The position numbers and the translations under genes were made by a program. From positions 1 through 6,735 of the forward strand of contig CALKRF010000093.1 of assembly GCA_937990665.1 (NCBI GenBank): 6,735 nt of DNA, in the 5' to 3' direction. Source of the stretch: an uncultured Atopobium sp. Its GTDB lineage: Bacteria; Actinomycetota; Coriobacteriia; Coriobacteriales; Atopobiaceae. The notes below the pieces were generated by a model that saw only the letters and a program-made list of their open reading frames with translations, made no database searches and had not been told where the DNA came from. How positions within the stretch are numbered: the first letter of the stretch is position 1; every line of letters starts with the position of its first letter. Of this stretch, positions 1 to 5,961 are shown piece after piece.

Positions 1-62
1 AATACCGAATACCGAATACCGAATACCGAATACCGAATACCGAATACCGAATACCGAATACC
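1..62. repeat. Heptanucleotide tandem repeat (AATACCG)n, about 8.9 copies, truncated by the window edge
   Basis: Eight uninterrupted identical copies of AATACCG fill positions 1-56, followed by a partial copy (57-62). The tract begins at base 1, so its true length is unknown. It ends about 50 bp before the ATG of the ABC transporter gene. The unit contains no stop codon in any frame on either strand, so reading frames pass through it. Because seven is not a multiple of three, each gain or loss of a copy shifts the frame of anything translated across it and changes spacing by about two thirds of a helical turn. Perfect short repeats of this kind are typical slipped-strand hypermutable tracts. 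Whether this one regulates the downstream gene, or belongs to the 3' end of an upstream gene, cannot be decided from this window. Confidence 0.95.
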
Positions 63-91
63 ACATGCAGTCATAACCTTTTTAAAACGAA

Positions 92-109
92 ATCTCTTTT
101 AAAGGAGAT
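92..109 (+). promoter_or_regulatory. Ribosome binding site of the ABC transporter inside a short hairpin
   Basis: The Shine-Dalgarno sequence AAAGGAG (101-107) lies five bases before the ATG at 113 and fixes the start. Positions 92-97 (AUCUCU in RNA) can pair with 104-109 (GGAGAU), five Watson-Crick pairs and one G-U pair, with loop UUUAAA. This would bury most of the Shine-Dalgarno. The hairpin is small, so it may only modestly reduce translation or act as a weak temperature-sensitive element; that is inference. Confidence 0.45.
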
Positions 110-112
110 GGC

Positions 113-1747
113 ATGCTTAAATACCTTTACGCTCAACAAAAAAGCAAACTAATTTTCTTTGTAGTTTTCTCTCTTTTGAGCAGCTTGTTTGAAATTGCAC
201 TTTCATTTGTAATGCTTCAATCCGTTAACCTTGCCATGGATGGCAATTTGTCGGACGCATTGAATGATGGGCTCTGGTTTGGCCTCTATATATTCTGCTA
301 TTTTATTGTCGACTTAATTTGCAGACGTTTGCGCTGGTCAGTTATACAGGGCTGTCAAACGCATCTGCGTGATGAGCTGATTAAAAAGATATTCAATCGT
401 TCAATTCCTGAGTTCCACTCCTTCAATACAAGCCATTGGCTCTCAATCCTTACTAATGATCTTGATTTACTTGAGGAAACATACTTTCGCGTCTTTATCG
501 ATCTTTTGATAGATGTCTTTTCTGGTGTAGTAAGCCTAATAATCTTGCTGTTTATTTCACCATGGCTTGTTCTGTTCATCTTGTGCATGATAGCTATTCA
601 GATGTTTGTTCCTAACACAATGTCTGGAATTATTTCTAACAAGCGAAAAGAACAATCTGAATCAGCTGAACATTTTATTGCTACAGCAAATGAGCATCTT
701 GAAGGGTTTGATCTGCTCAGAAGCTTTCATCTAACAGAGGCTTCACGGGTTGCCATGAGCAGTGCGAATCAGGCTTGGGAGAAGCAGAAATTTGGTGCTC
801 GGTACTTTAGTTCTTTAGCTCGCTTACTTTCATTTACTGTGGGTCAAATTATTTACATTGGAATTTATTTTATTGGAGCCATTCTCACTCTTAACGGTTT
901 AATGACAGTAGGAATGATGGTTGCGGCATCTCAGCTTGTTGTCTACATAGCAAATCCTATTCAGAACATAAGCGACTCAATTACTGATATGAGAAGCGCA
1001 AAAGAGATAATTACTAAAATACAAACGCTTCTTAATGAAGCTCCAACTACAGAAAGTGGGACAGAAAATACCCCTGAGCACTTTACAAATCTAACGGTCA
1101 ATCATGTTTCGTATGGCTACGACAAGGACAAATTAGTTTTATCGGATATTAGTTTTAATTTGGAACGTGGCGGAAAGTATCTACTAGAAGGAAGTTCGGG
1201 AAGTGGAAAAACAACACTAATCAAACTATTAACGGATGCTCTGAGTCCAGATAACGGAGACATTTGTTTGGATGGCGTGCCAATCAAGCAATTCAAAAGT
1301 GAGCAATATGCTCGATTCATAATCCCGTGCTCTCAGCAAACGTTTATTTTTAATGCAACTATCAGGGATAACGTAACGTTGTTTTGCCATGACTTCACTG
1401 ATGAAGAAATTATTGAGGCTATTACGAAATCGGGCTTTTCTGAGATTCTTACCAGATATCCAGACGGAATTAATCATGTGATTGATCAAGCCGGAAGCAG
1501 TCTTTCTGGTGGAGAACGACAGAGGCTTGCTCTTGCGCGAATCTTTTTGTTTAAGCCACAAATTGTGATTTATGACGAGAGCTTTGCTCATTTGGATGCC
1601 GACTCAGTTCAGAGCCTCATTGATTTGATCTTAAAAGACGAAGAAAGAACCGTTATTATGACGTCTCATCAAGTGACCCCTGAAATAAGAGAGCGCTTCC
1701 ACTCTCTTGTTCTAAAAGACGGGAATATTCAGTCAGAAACTATTTAA
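113..1747 (+). CDS. ABC exporter half-transporter (fused membrane domain and ATPase)
   Basis: A type-IV (exporter-fold) ABC protein of 544 residues with one membrane domain followed by one ATPase, so it must dimerise to work. Six hydrophobic segments are visible at about 13-37, 54-71, 128-148, 149-167, 238-259 and 262-282. The nucleotide-binding domain is complete: aromatic A-loop near Y334/Y336, Walker A GSSGSGKT at 360-367, Q-loop Q408, signature LSGGE at 464-468, Walker B IVIYDE at 484-489 with catalytic E489, and H-loop H519. Nothing suggests a degenerate ATP site. There is no peptidase C39 domain and no substrate-specific motif, so the cargo (drug, peptide or lipid) is unknown. Such proteins often occur as tandem heterodimer partners; no partner follows, and one could lie left of the window. 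The gene is AT-rich compared with clpB, suggesting accessory origin. No terminator is seen after it, so read-through into the next operon is possible. Confidence 0.93.
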   Translation: MLKYLYAQQKSKLIFFVVFSLLSSLFEIALSFVMLQSVNLAMDGNLSDALNDGLWFGLYIFCYFIVDLICRRLRWSVIQGCQTHLRDELIKKIFNRSIPEFHSFNTSHWLSILTNDLDLLEETYFRVFIDLLIDVFSGVVSLIILLFISPWLVLFILCMIAIQMFVPNTMSGIISNKRKEQSESAEHFIATANEHLEGFDLLRSFHLTEASRVAMSSANQAWEKQKFGARYFSSLARLLSFTVGQIIYIGIYFIGAILTLNGLMTVGMMVAASQLVVYIANPIQNISDSITDMRSAKEIITKIQTLLNEAPTTESGTENTPEHFTNLTVNHVSYGYDKDKLVLSDISFNLERGGKYLLEGSSGSGKTTLIKLLTDALSPDNGDICLDGVPIKQFKSEQYARFIIPCSQQTFIFNATIRDNVTLFCHDFTDEEIIEAITKSGFSEILTRYPDGINHVIDQAGSSLSGGERQRLALARIFLFKPQIVIYDESFAHLDADSVQSLIDLILKDEERTVIMTSHQVTPEIRERFHSLVLKDGNIQSETI

Positions 1748-1757
1748 TCAGTGCCCC

Positions 1758-1786
1758 TTGACCTAGCTGTAATACGTGAATACAAT
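1758..1786 (+). promoter_or_regulatory. Sigma-70-type promoter of the toxin-antitoxin operon
   Basis: A -35 box TTGACC (1758-1763) and a -10 box TACAAT (1781-1786) are separated by exactly 17 bp, each matching five of six consensus bases. It begins ten bases after the ABC transporter stop codon and precedes the antitoxin start by 25 bases. This is the best promoter visible in the window. Confidence 0.75.
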
Positions 1787-1799
1787 GATATAACTAGGT
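1761..1799. promoter_or_regulatory. Inverted repeat overlapping the promoter, possible antitoxin operator
   Basis: ACCTAG (1761-1766), overlapping the -35 box, is repeated in inverted orientation as CTAGGT (1794-1799), just after the -10 box. The arm centres are 33 bp apart, about three helical turns, so they face the same side of the DNA. Ribbon-helix-helix antitoxins such as RelB/DinJ usually repress their own operon by binding such sites. The arms are only 6 bp, so chance is not excluded. Confidence 0.4.
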
Positions 1800-1811
1800 A
1801 AAGGAGTGGCT

Positions 1812-2153
1812 ATGGACAGCATTGTAACTGCTCGTATTCCTGTTGAAGTCAAAAAACAGGTTTCCGAGGTTCTTGAATCGCTTGGATCAAACACCACCCA
1901 GCTGATTAATGCAGCTTTTGAATATGTGCTGGTAACAGGTAAGCTTCCCGATGCTTATGAAGGTGCTTCGCTGGAATCTTCTGCCAAAGGGGCTTCTCGC
2001 CAATTGAGCGAGAAGGACAAAGAGCAGCTTGCGTCACTTTTTGGAAAGATTTCAGTTCCCGCGCCGGCGTCGTTTTGGAATGATTTAGGTAATAGCAGCT
2101 ACAAAGAAGCAATCAGTGAGTGGAGGTCAAGTGACTATGAAGCTCTTGATTAA
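1812..2153 (+). CDS. RelB/DinJ-family ribbon-helix-helix antitoxin
   Basis: A 113-residue protein whose first 45 residues match the RelB/DinJ pattern: a beta strand with SIVTARI (residues 3-9), helix A (about 11-24, VEVKKQVSEVLESLG) and helix B (about 27-41), then the typical TGKLP. Two such units pair to form the DNA-binding ribbon. The remaining 70 residues are acidic and likely flexible. By family precedent this part wraps and inhibits the toxin; it ends in a Trp- and acid-rich stretch (FWNDLG, SEWRSSDYEALD). ATG 1812 is chosen because AAAGGAG (1800-1806) sits five bases upstream; the in-frame GTG at 1806 overlaps that Shine-Dalgarno and is unlikely. The stop codon lies 17 bp inside the toxin gene, so the two are translationally coupled. 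Family assignment is by recognised motifs; the role is inferred from family and arrangement. Confidence 0.85.
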   Translation: MDSIVTARIPVEVKKQVSEVLESLGSNTTQLINAAFEYVLVTGKLPDAYEGASLESSAKGASRQLSEKDKEQLASLFGKISVPAPASFWNDLGNSSYKEAISEWRSSDYEALD

Positions 2154-2583
2154 TGCTAACGTTTTGCTGGACGTCTTTTTGTGTAGGGAACAGTTTGTTG
2201 CTGATGCAAAAAAGCTTTTCATAATGAAGCAGTTTAGGGATGCTGAGCTGTGGATAGCAGCCCAGTCATATACAGATCTCTACTATGTGGGCGCTAAGGC
2301 TCATGGCTCTGCTCACATGCAAGAAATCCTAAAAGAAGTATCTCCACTGCTTAACATATGTTCTATTGATGGAGCAGATATTTCAAATGCGCTTTCTGAG
2401 CAGTGGGAAGACTTTGAAGACTGCCTTATTTGGCGCGCTGCTAAGAAGATAAAGGCAGATTATATCGTCACAAGAAATACGTCAGATTTTACCCGCTCGG
2501 ATATACCAGTGCTTACACCTGCCAAGTTTTTCTCGACAATAGAAACTGAGCAAAATCTTGTCTATGAAGAGGCTGAATTTTAG
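2137..2583 (+). CDS. PIN-domain protein (PIN_3/VapC-like toxin) with first catalytic Asp replaced by Asn
   Basis: A 148-residue single-domain protein of the PIN nuclease fold, whose active members are Mg-dependent RNases acting as toxins. The first strand reads LLINANVLLD, where the family normally has LLDTNVLLD. The middle motif is SYTDLYY (D47), the third acidic cluster is EDFEDCL (D92, E94, D95), and the last is TRNTSDF (D117) followed by IPVLTP, typical of the PIN_3 subgroup. The only oddity is residue 6, Asn instead of the metal-binding Asp. ATG 2137 is chosen: GGAGG at 2122-2126 lies ten bases before it, and the protein then begins exactly at the first PIN strand. GTG codons at 2116 and 2131 are in frame but would add a non-family leader. 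It overlaps the antitoxin by 17 bp. It may be an attenuated or inactive toxin; the sequence alone cannot decide. Confidence 0.85.
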   Translation: MKLLINANVLLDVFLCREQFVADAKKLFIMKQFRDAELWIAAQSYTDLYYVGAKAHGSAHMQEILKEVSPLLNICSIDGADISNALSEQWEDFEDCLIWRAAKKIKADYIVTRNTSDFTRSDIPVLTPAKFFSTIETEQNLVYEEAEF

Positions 2584-2608
2584 AAGCAATAAGGTGCGAA
2601 ATAGGGCC

Positions 2609-2664
2609 GCAAAGCTCAAAGATGGGTGACGCAAAAGCTTAATATTTGGCTGTGAAAAAGCTCA
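2609..2664. repeat. Three AAAGCT motifs at exact 23-bp spacing
   Basis: GCAAAGCTCA (2609-2618), GCAAAAGCTTA (2631-2641) and GAAAAAGCTCA (2654-2664) carry the core AAAGCT at 2611, 2634 and 2657, exactly 23 bp apart. The A runs grow from three to four to five. Even spacing of about two helical turns suggests protein-binding sites or phased bending upstream of clpB. The motif is short and AT-biased, so chance is possible. Confidence 0.45.
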
Positions 2665-2717
2665 GCATAATGCAATAAGAAAATCTACTACAAACACACT
2701 TAGATATGTATTAAAAG

Positions 2718-2767
2718 TCGTGCTTGGGGGTATATAGAATCCGATGAAGATTCAGTCCCCGGCACGA
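2718..2767 (+). promoter_or_regulatory. Long imperfect stem-loop in the clpB leader
   Basis: TCGTGC (2718-2723) pairs with GCACGA (2762-2767). After a small bulge, GGGG (2726-2729) pairs with CCCC (2757-2760), and an inner GAATC (2737-2741) pairs with GATTC (2749-2753) around a 7-nt loop. It ends 14 bases before the clpB Shine-Dalgarno. A second GGGG at 2777-2780 could compete for the same CCCC, which would allow two alternative folds. A weak promoter (TTAAAA 2711-2716, 18 bp, TAGAAT 2735-2740) overlaps the structure, so it might instead act as a DNA operator. It matches neither CIRCE nor HAIR, the usual heat-shock operators. Confidence 0.45.
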
Positions 2768-2795
2768 TTATTGTTTGGGGTAGGAGGGTGATTTT

Positions 2796-5378
2796 ATGAG
2801 ACTAGATAAATGGGCCGTAACCGCCCAGGAAGCACTGCAGGCAGCTCTTGGTATTGCTGGTGATGTAGAGGCTTCCGAGGTTGCACCAACACACCTGCTC
2901 AAGGCGCTGCTGGACAGCAATGAGCGCAACCTGCGTTCTATCTTGGAGAAAATTGGTGCAGATCCTGACACTATTGCCACGCAGGTAGACCAGGCAATCT
3001 CTAAGGCTCCAAAGGTAAGTGGAGCACAGATTGGCATTGGTAATGACCTTCTCAAGGTTATCAACGAGGCCGAGAAGCTTGCCACTAAGTTGGGAGATTC
3101 CTACGTTACCTCCGAGCATCTGCTCACTGCGCTGGCAAACGACAACACTGACGCAGGTAGGATTCTTCGCGACGCTGGCGTTACTGCTAAGCGCGTGGAG
3201 GAGGTCTACAACGAGCTTCGTGGTGATGAGCGCGTAACCTCTCAGGACGCAAAGCCGCAGTTTGAGGCCTTGGAGCAGTACGGTCGCAACGTGACCGACC
3301 TTGCTCGCCAGGGAAAGCTTGATCCAGTTATTGGTCGTGTTGAAGAGATTCGCCGTACCATTCAGGTTCTGAGCCGCCGCACCAAGAACAATCCTGTTCT
3401 TATCGGCGAACCTGGTGTTGGTAAGACCGCAATCGTGGAAGGCCTGGCAGAGCGCATTGTTTCTGGCGACGTTCCAAGCACTCTGCGTGATAAAGAGCTT
3501 GTTGAGCTTGACATGTCTGCCCTGGTAGCAGGCGCAAAGTACCGTGGTGAGTTTGAGGACCGCTTGAAGAGCGTGGTAAAAGAGGTGGCCAAGTCTAACG
3601 GCCAGATTATCCTCTTCATCGACGAGCTTCATACCATCGTAGGCGCCGGCGCTTCCGAGGGATCCATGGACGCTGGTAACATCTTGAAGCCAGCACTTGC
3701 TCGTGGCGAGCTCCGTGCAATTGGTGCTACTACGCTGGATGAATACCGCAAGTACATCGAGAAGGACGCTGCTCTTGCACGTCGTTTCCAGACCGTACTT
3801 GTCTCCGAACCTTCTGTTGAAGACACCATTTCTATTCTGCGTGGCCTCAAGGAGAAGTACGAGCAGCACCATCGTGTCCGTATTACGGACTCTGCTCTGG
3901 TTGCAGCTGCGGACCTCTCTAACCGCTACATTTCTGACCGATTCTTGCCAGATAAGGCAATTGACCTGGTGGATGAGGCGGCATCAAGGCTTCGTATGGA
4001 GCTTGATTCTATGCCAGCAGAGATTGATGCAGTTGATCGTCAGCTTACTCAGATGCAGATCGAAGAGCAGGCTCTGATGAAGGAGGAGGACGCTGCTTCA
4101 AAGGAGCGCCTGGAGAACCTTCGTGCAGAAATTGCTACGACGCAGGAAAAGCTTGATGGCATGAAGGCCAACTGGCAGAACGAGCGTGGCGCAATTGACC
4201 TGGTACAGGATTTGAAGTCCCAGATTGAGGACGCAAAGACGCAGATGGAGCGCGTGACCCGCGAGGGTGATTTGGCGCAGGCATCCGAGCTTCGTTACAG
4301 CACTATTCCAGAGCTTGAGCGTAAATATGATGAGGCAGAAAAAGCCCTTCTCGCCAAGCAGGAAGACGGCGGAATCCTCAAGGAAGAGGTCACCACAGAC
4401 GAGATTGCCGAGGTAGTTTCTTCGTGGACCGGCGTTCCTGTATCCAAGATGATGCAGGGCGAGATGGACAAGCTCAAGAACCTTGAGGACCAGCTTCACC
4501 TGCGCGTTATTGGTCAGGACGACGCTGTTTCCGCAGTTGCTGCAGCAGTCCGCCGTTCTCGCGCAGGTCTGGCAGATCCAAACAAGCCTCTGGGCAGCTT
4601 CTTCTTCCTGGGCCCAACCGGCGTGGGTAAGACTGAGCTGGCAAAGGCGCTGGCAGAGCTGCTATTCGACGACGAGCGCTCGCTGATTCGCATTGATATG
4701 TCTGAGTACATGGAGAAGTTCTCGGTCCAGCGTCTTATTGGCGCGCCTCCAGGATACGTGGGCTATGACGAGGGCGGCCAGCTTACCGAGGCAGTTCGTA
4801 GGCATCCATACTCCGTCATCTTGCTGGACGAGATGGAGAAGGCTCATCCTGACGTCTTTAACATCTTGCTGCAGGTTCTGGACGATGGTCGCCTGACCGA
4901 CGGTCAAGGTAGGGTAGTGAGCTTCAAGAACACCATCATTATCATGACCAGTAACGTTGGTTCGCAGTTCATTGCTGGTGCCGGCGCAGAGGGCTTCAAC
5001 GAGGAGTCCAGAAAGCAGGTCATGGAGGCGCTGCGCAGCTCCTTCCGTCCTGAGTTCTTGAACCGTATCGATGACGTGGTAATCTTCCAGCCTCTGGGTC
5101 TTGAGGACATCGAGCGCATCGTGGACATTCAGCTCAAGGATGTTCGTAGCAGGCTTGCTAACGAGCGCATGACGCTGGAGCTTTCCGAGGCGGCAAAGCA
5201 GGCGCTGGCTCTTGATGGTCTGGATCCTGTTTACGGCGCTCGTCCTCTGAAGCGCCTCATTCAGCGTCGCGTCGTTGACCAGGTAGCAAACTTGATTATT
5301 GCAGGTGAGCTGCATGAGGGTGATACTGTTCTGGTTGATACTGACGAGAATGGCAACTTGGTTGCTTGCAAGAAGTAA
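2796..5378 (+). CDS. clpB: ClpB protein disaggregase (Hsp104 family AAA+ chaperone)
   Basis: A full-length 860-residue ClpB, close to the usual 857. As a hexamer in the cytosol it pulls aggregated proteins through its pore, handing them back for refolding with DnaK. The order is: N domain (about 1-145, two Clp repeats), first AAA+ domain with Walker A GEPGVGKT (204-211), pore Tyr Y249, Walker B ILFIDE ending at E277 and arginine fingers R329/R330; coiled-coil middle domain (about 400-525, rich in Glu, Gln and Lys), the mark that separates ClpB from ClpA/ClpC/ClpE; second AAA+ domain with Walker A GPTGVGKT (606-613), pore Tyr Y654 and Walker B VILLDE (674-679); and the C-terminal GARPLKR box. 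No key residue is missing. AGGAGG (2782-2787) lies eight bases before the ATG. Composition is clearly more GC-rich than the upstream genes, consistent with a core chromosomal gene. Confidence 0.98.
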   Translation: MRLDKWAVTAQEALQAALGIAGDVEASEVAPTHLLKALLDSNERNLRSILEKIGADPDTIATQVDQAISKAPKVSGAQIGIGNDLLKVINEAEKLATKLGDSYVTSEHLLTALANDNTDAGRILRDAGVTAKRVEEVYNELRGDERVTSQDAKPQFEALEQYGRNVTDLARQGKLDPVIGRVEEIRRTIQVLSRRTKNNPVLIGEPGVGKTAIVEGLAERIVSGDVPSTLRDKELVELDMSALVAGAKYRGEFEDRLKSVVKEVAKSNGQIILFIDELHTIVGAGASEGSMDAGNILKPALARGELRAIGATTLDEYRKYIEKDAALARRFQTVLVSEPSVEDTISILRGLKEKYEQHHRVRITDSALVAAADLSNRYISDRFLPDKAIDLVDEAASRLRMELDSMPAEIDAVDRQLTQMQIEEQALMKEEDAASKERLENLRAEIATTQEKLDGMKANWQNERGAIDLVQDLKSQIEDAKTQMERVTREGDLAQASELRYSTIPELERKYDEAEKALLAKQEDGGILKEEVTTDEIAEVVSSWTGVPVSKMMQGEMDKLKNLEDQLHLRVIGQDDAVSAVAAAVRRSRAGLADPNKPLGSFFFLGPTGVGKTELAKALAELLFDDERSLIRIDMSEYMEKFSVQRLIGAPPGYVGYDEGGQLTEAVRRHPYSVILLDEMEKAHPDVFNILLQVLDDGRLTDGQGRVVSFKNTIIIMTSNVGSQFIAGAGAEGFNEESRKQVMEALRSSFRPEFLNRIDDVVIFQPLGLEDIERIVDIQLKDVRSRLANERMTLELSEAAKQALALDGLDPVYGARPLKRLIQRRVVDQVANLIIAGELHEGDTVLVDTDENGNLVACKK

Positions 5379-5390
5379 GTGAGGCTGCGC

Positions 5391-5684
5391 ATGTGTGATA
5401 AGGCAAACAGGGCCAAGAAACCCGAGCTGCAGGCCGCAGCACGCAAGGACTCTGCACGTAAGGACGCTGCGACGGCTGCCAAGCAGGTCGCGGCTGCTAC
5501 GACGGCTACTGCGAAAGCCGCGACACACAAGGACGCCGCACGTAAGGACGTCGATTCCAAGAAAGCGCAGGTTGTTGACCCGGAGTTTGCTCGCGCAGAA
5601 AACGAGGACGATGACGGCTACGATCCGTACTCCGATCGTCGTCCCGTGAGCGAGCCGCTCTTTGAGCGCGATCCCTGGAGCTAG
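5391..5684 (+). CDS. Small Ala/Lys-rich low-complexity protein downstream of clpB, function unknown
   Basis: A 97-residue protein of no family I recognise. Residues 11-58 are almost only Ala, Lys, Arg, Thr, Asp and Gln, with recurring ARKD or HKD words (17-20, 22-25, 46-48, 50-53), giving a basic, probably helical or disordered segment like the Ala/Lys tails of histone-H1-like proteins. Residues 68-97 switch to an acidic, aromatic tail (ENEDDDGYDPY, FERDPWS). There is no signal peptide or membrane segment, so it is probably cytosolic. ATG 5391 is preferred: GAGG (5381-5384) sits six bases upstream, while the GTG at 5379 overlaps this site. It starts 12 bases after the clpB stop with no terminator between, so it is almost surely co-transcribed and may help or localise ClpB; that role is inference. 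It is followed by the operon terminator. Its codon use is GC-rich like clpB, supporting a real gene. Confidence 0.7.
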   Translation: MCDKANRAKKPELQAAARKDSARKDAATAAKQVAAATTATAKAATHKDAARKDVDSKKAQVVDPEFARAENEDDDGYDPYSDRRPVSEPLFERDPWS

Positions 5685-5737
5685 ACCACCGGGTTTCTCG
5701 CCAGATGTTTCTCGGCACACGTAAAACTCTACAAACG

Positions 5738-5772
5738 AAAGCCGCTGGTACATGACGTATCAGCGGCTTTTT
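5738..5772 (+). terminator. Rho-independent terminator of the clpB operon
   Basis: AAAGCCGCTG (5738-5747) pairs perfectly with CAGCGGCTTT (5761-5770). Three further inner pairs, one of them G-U, leave a 7-nt loop (5751-5757). The 3' arm runs into TTTTT (5768-5772). It lies 53 bases after the stop of the small downstream gene. Confidence 0.9.
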
Positions 5773-5805
5773 GTGTGCAGCCAGGTAGCTAGCCCATGAT
5801 TGCGA

Positions 5806-5925
5806 GCCTGAAAAGCCCATCATGTCTGAGTAAATTTACTCAGACATGATGAGAAAAACCGGCAAATCGCTCAGACAAGGTGTACTTTTCCGGCACACCG
5901 TTCAGACATGTCGAGAAAATCAGGC
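5806..5925. repeat. Repeat module A: one inverted and three direct 25-bp cores at 31-bp period
   Basis: The cores are 5806-5830 (inverted), then 5839-5863, 5870-5894 and 5901-5925. The three direct copies start exactly 31 bp apart, and the 6-bp spacers between them differ in sequence. Read on the strand of the inverted copy, each core begins GCCTG or GCCGG, continues with an A or T run and four variable bases, and ends in a word close to ATGTCTGAG. The copies are diverged outside these anchors (for example CAAGG in place of CATGA in the second), so this is not a CRISPR array. Since 31 is not a multiple of three and no ORF spans the module, the repeats are not coding. Confidence 0.85.
5818..5851. 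repeat. Perfect 34-bp palindrome at the head-to-head junction of module A
   Basis: Seventeen bases on each side of the axis between 5834 and 5835 are exactly complementary, centred on TAAATTTA. It is formed by the inverted core and the first direct core meeting head to head. The arms pair again further out (GCCTG 5806-5810 with CCGGC 5859-5863, one mismatch) beyond a 7x7 unpaired stretch. It could extrude as a cruciform or bind a dimeric protein. No T run follows, so it does not look like a terminator. Confidence 0.92.
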
Positions 5926-5961
5926 TCCCTGAGAGCGTCCTCGGATAGGCTTTAATTTCTT

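Noticed and set aside
2584..2795. CIRCE (HrcA) or HAIR (HspR) heat-shock operator before clpB
   Set aside because: Neither TTAGCACTC-N9-GAGTGCTAA nor CTTGAGT-N7-ACTCAAG is found, even allowing a few mismatches by eye.
2802..3872. Long minus-strand ORF (356 codons) inside clpB
   Set aside because: It lies entirely within the highly typical clpB coding sequence, has no recognisable domain and is explained by codon bias of the real gene.
4662..5753. Long minus-strand ORF (363 codons) across the clpB 3' end and the small gene
   Set aside because: Antisense to clearly conserved ClpB sequence, no domain, and it runs through the terminator hairpin of the clpB operon.
5791..5823. Direct repeat AGCCCATGAT / AGCCCATCAT, 23 bp apart
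   Set aside because: Nine of ten bases match, but there are only two copies, it is off the 31-bp lattice and half-covered by module A; probably incidental.
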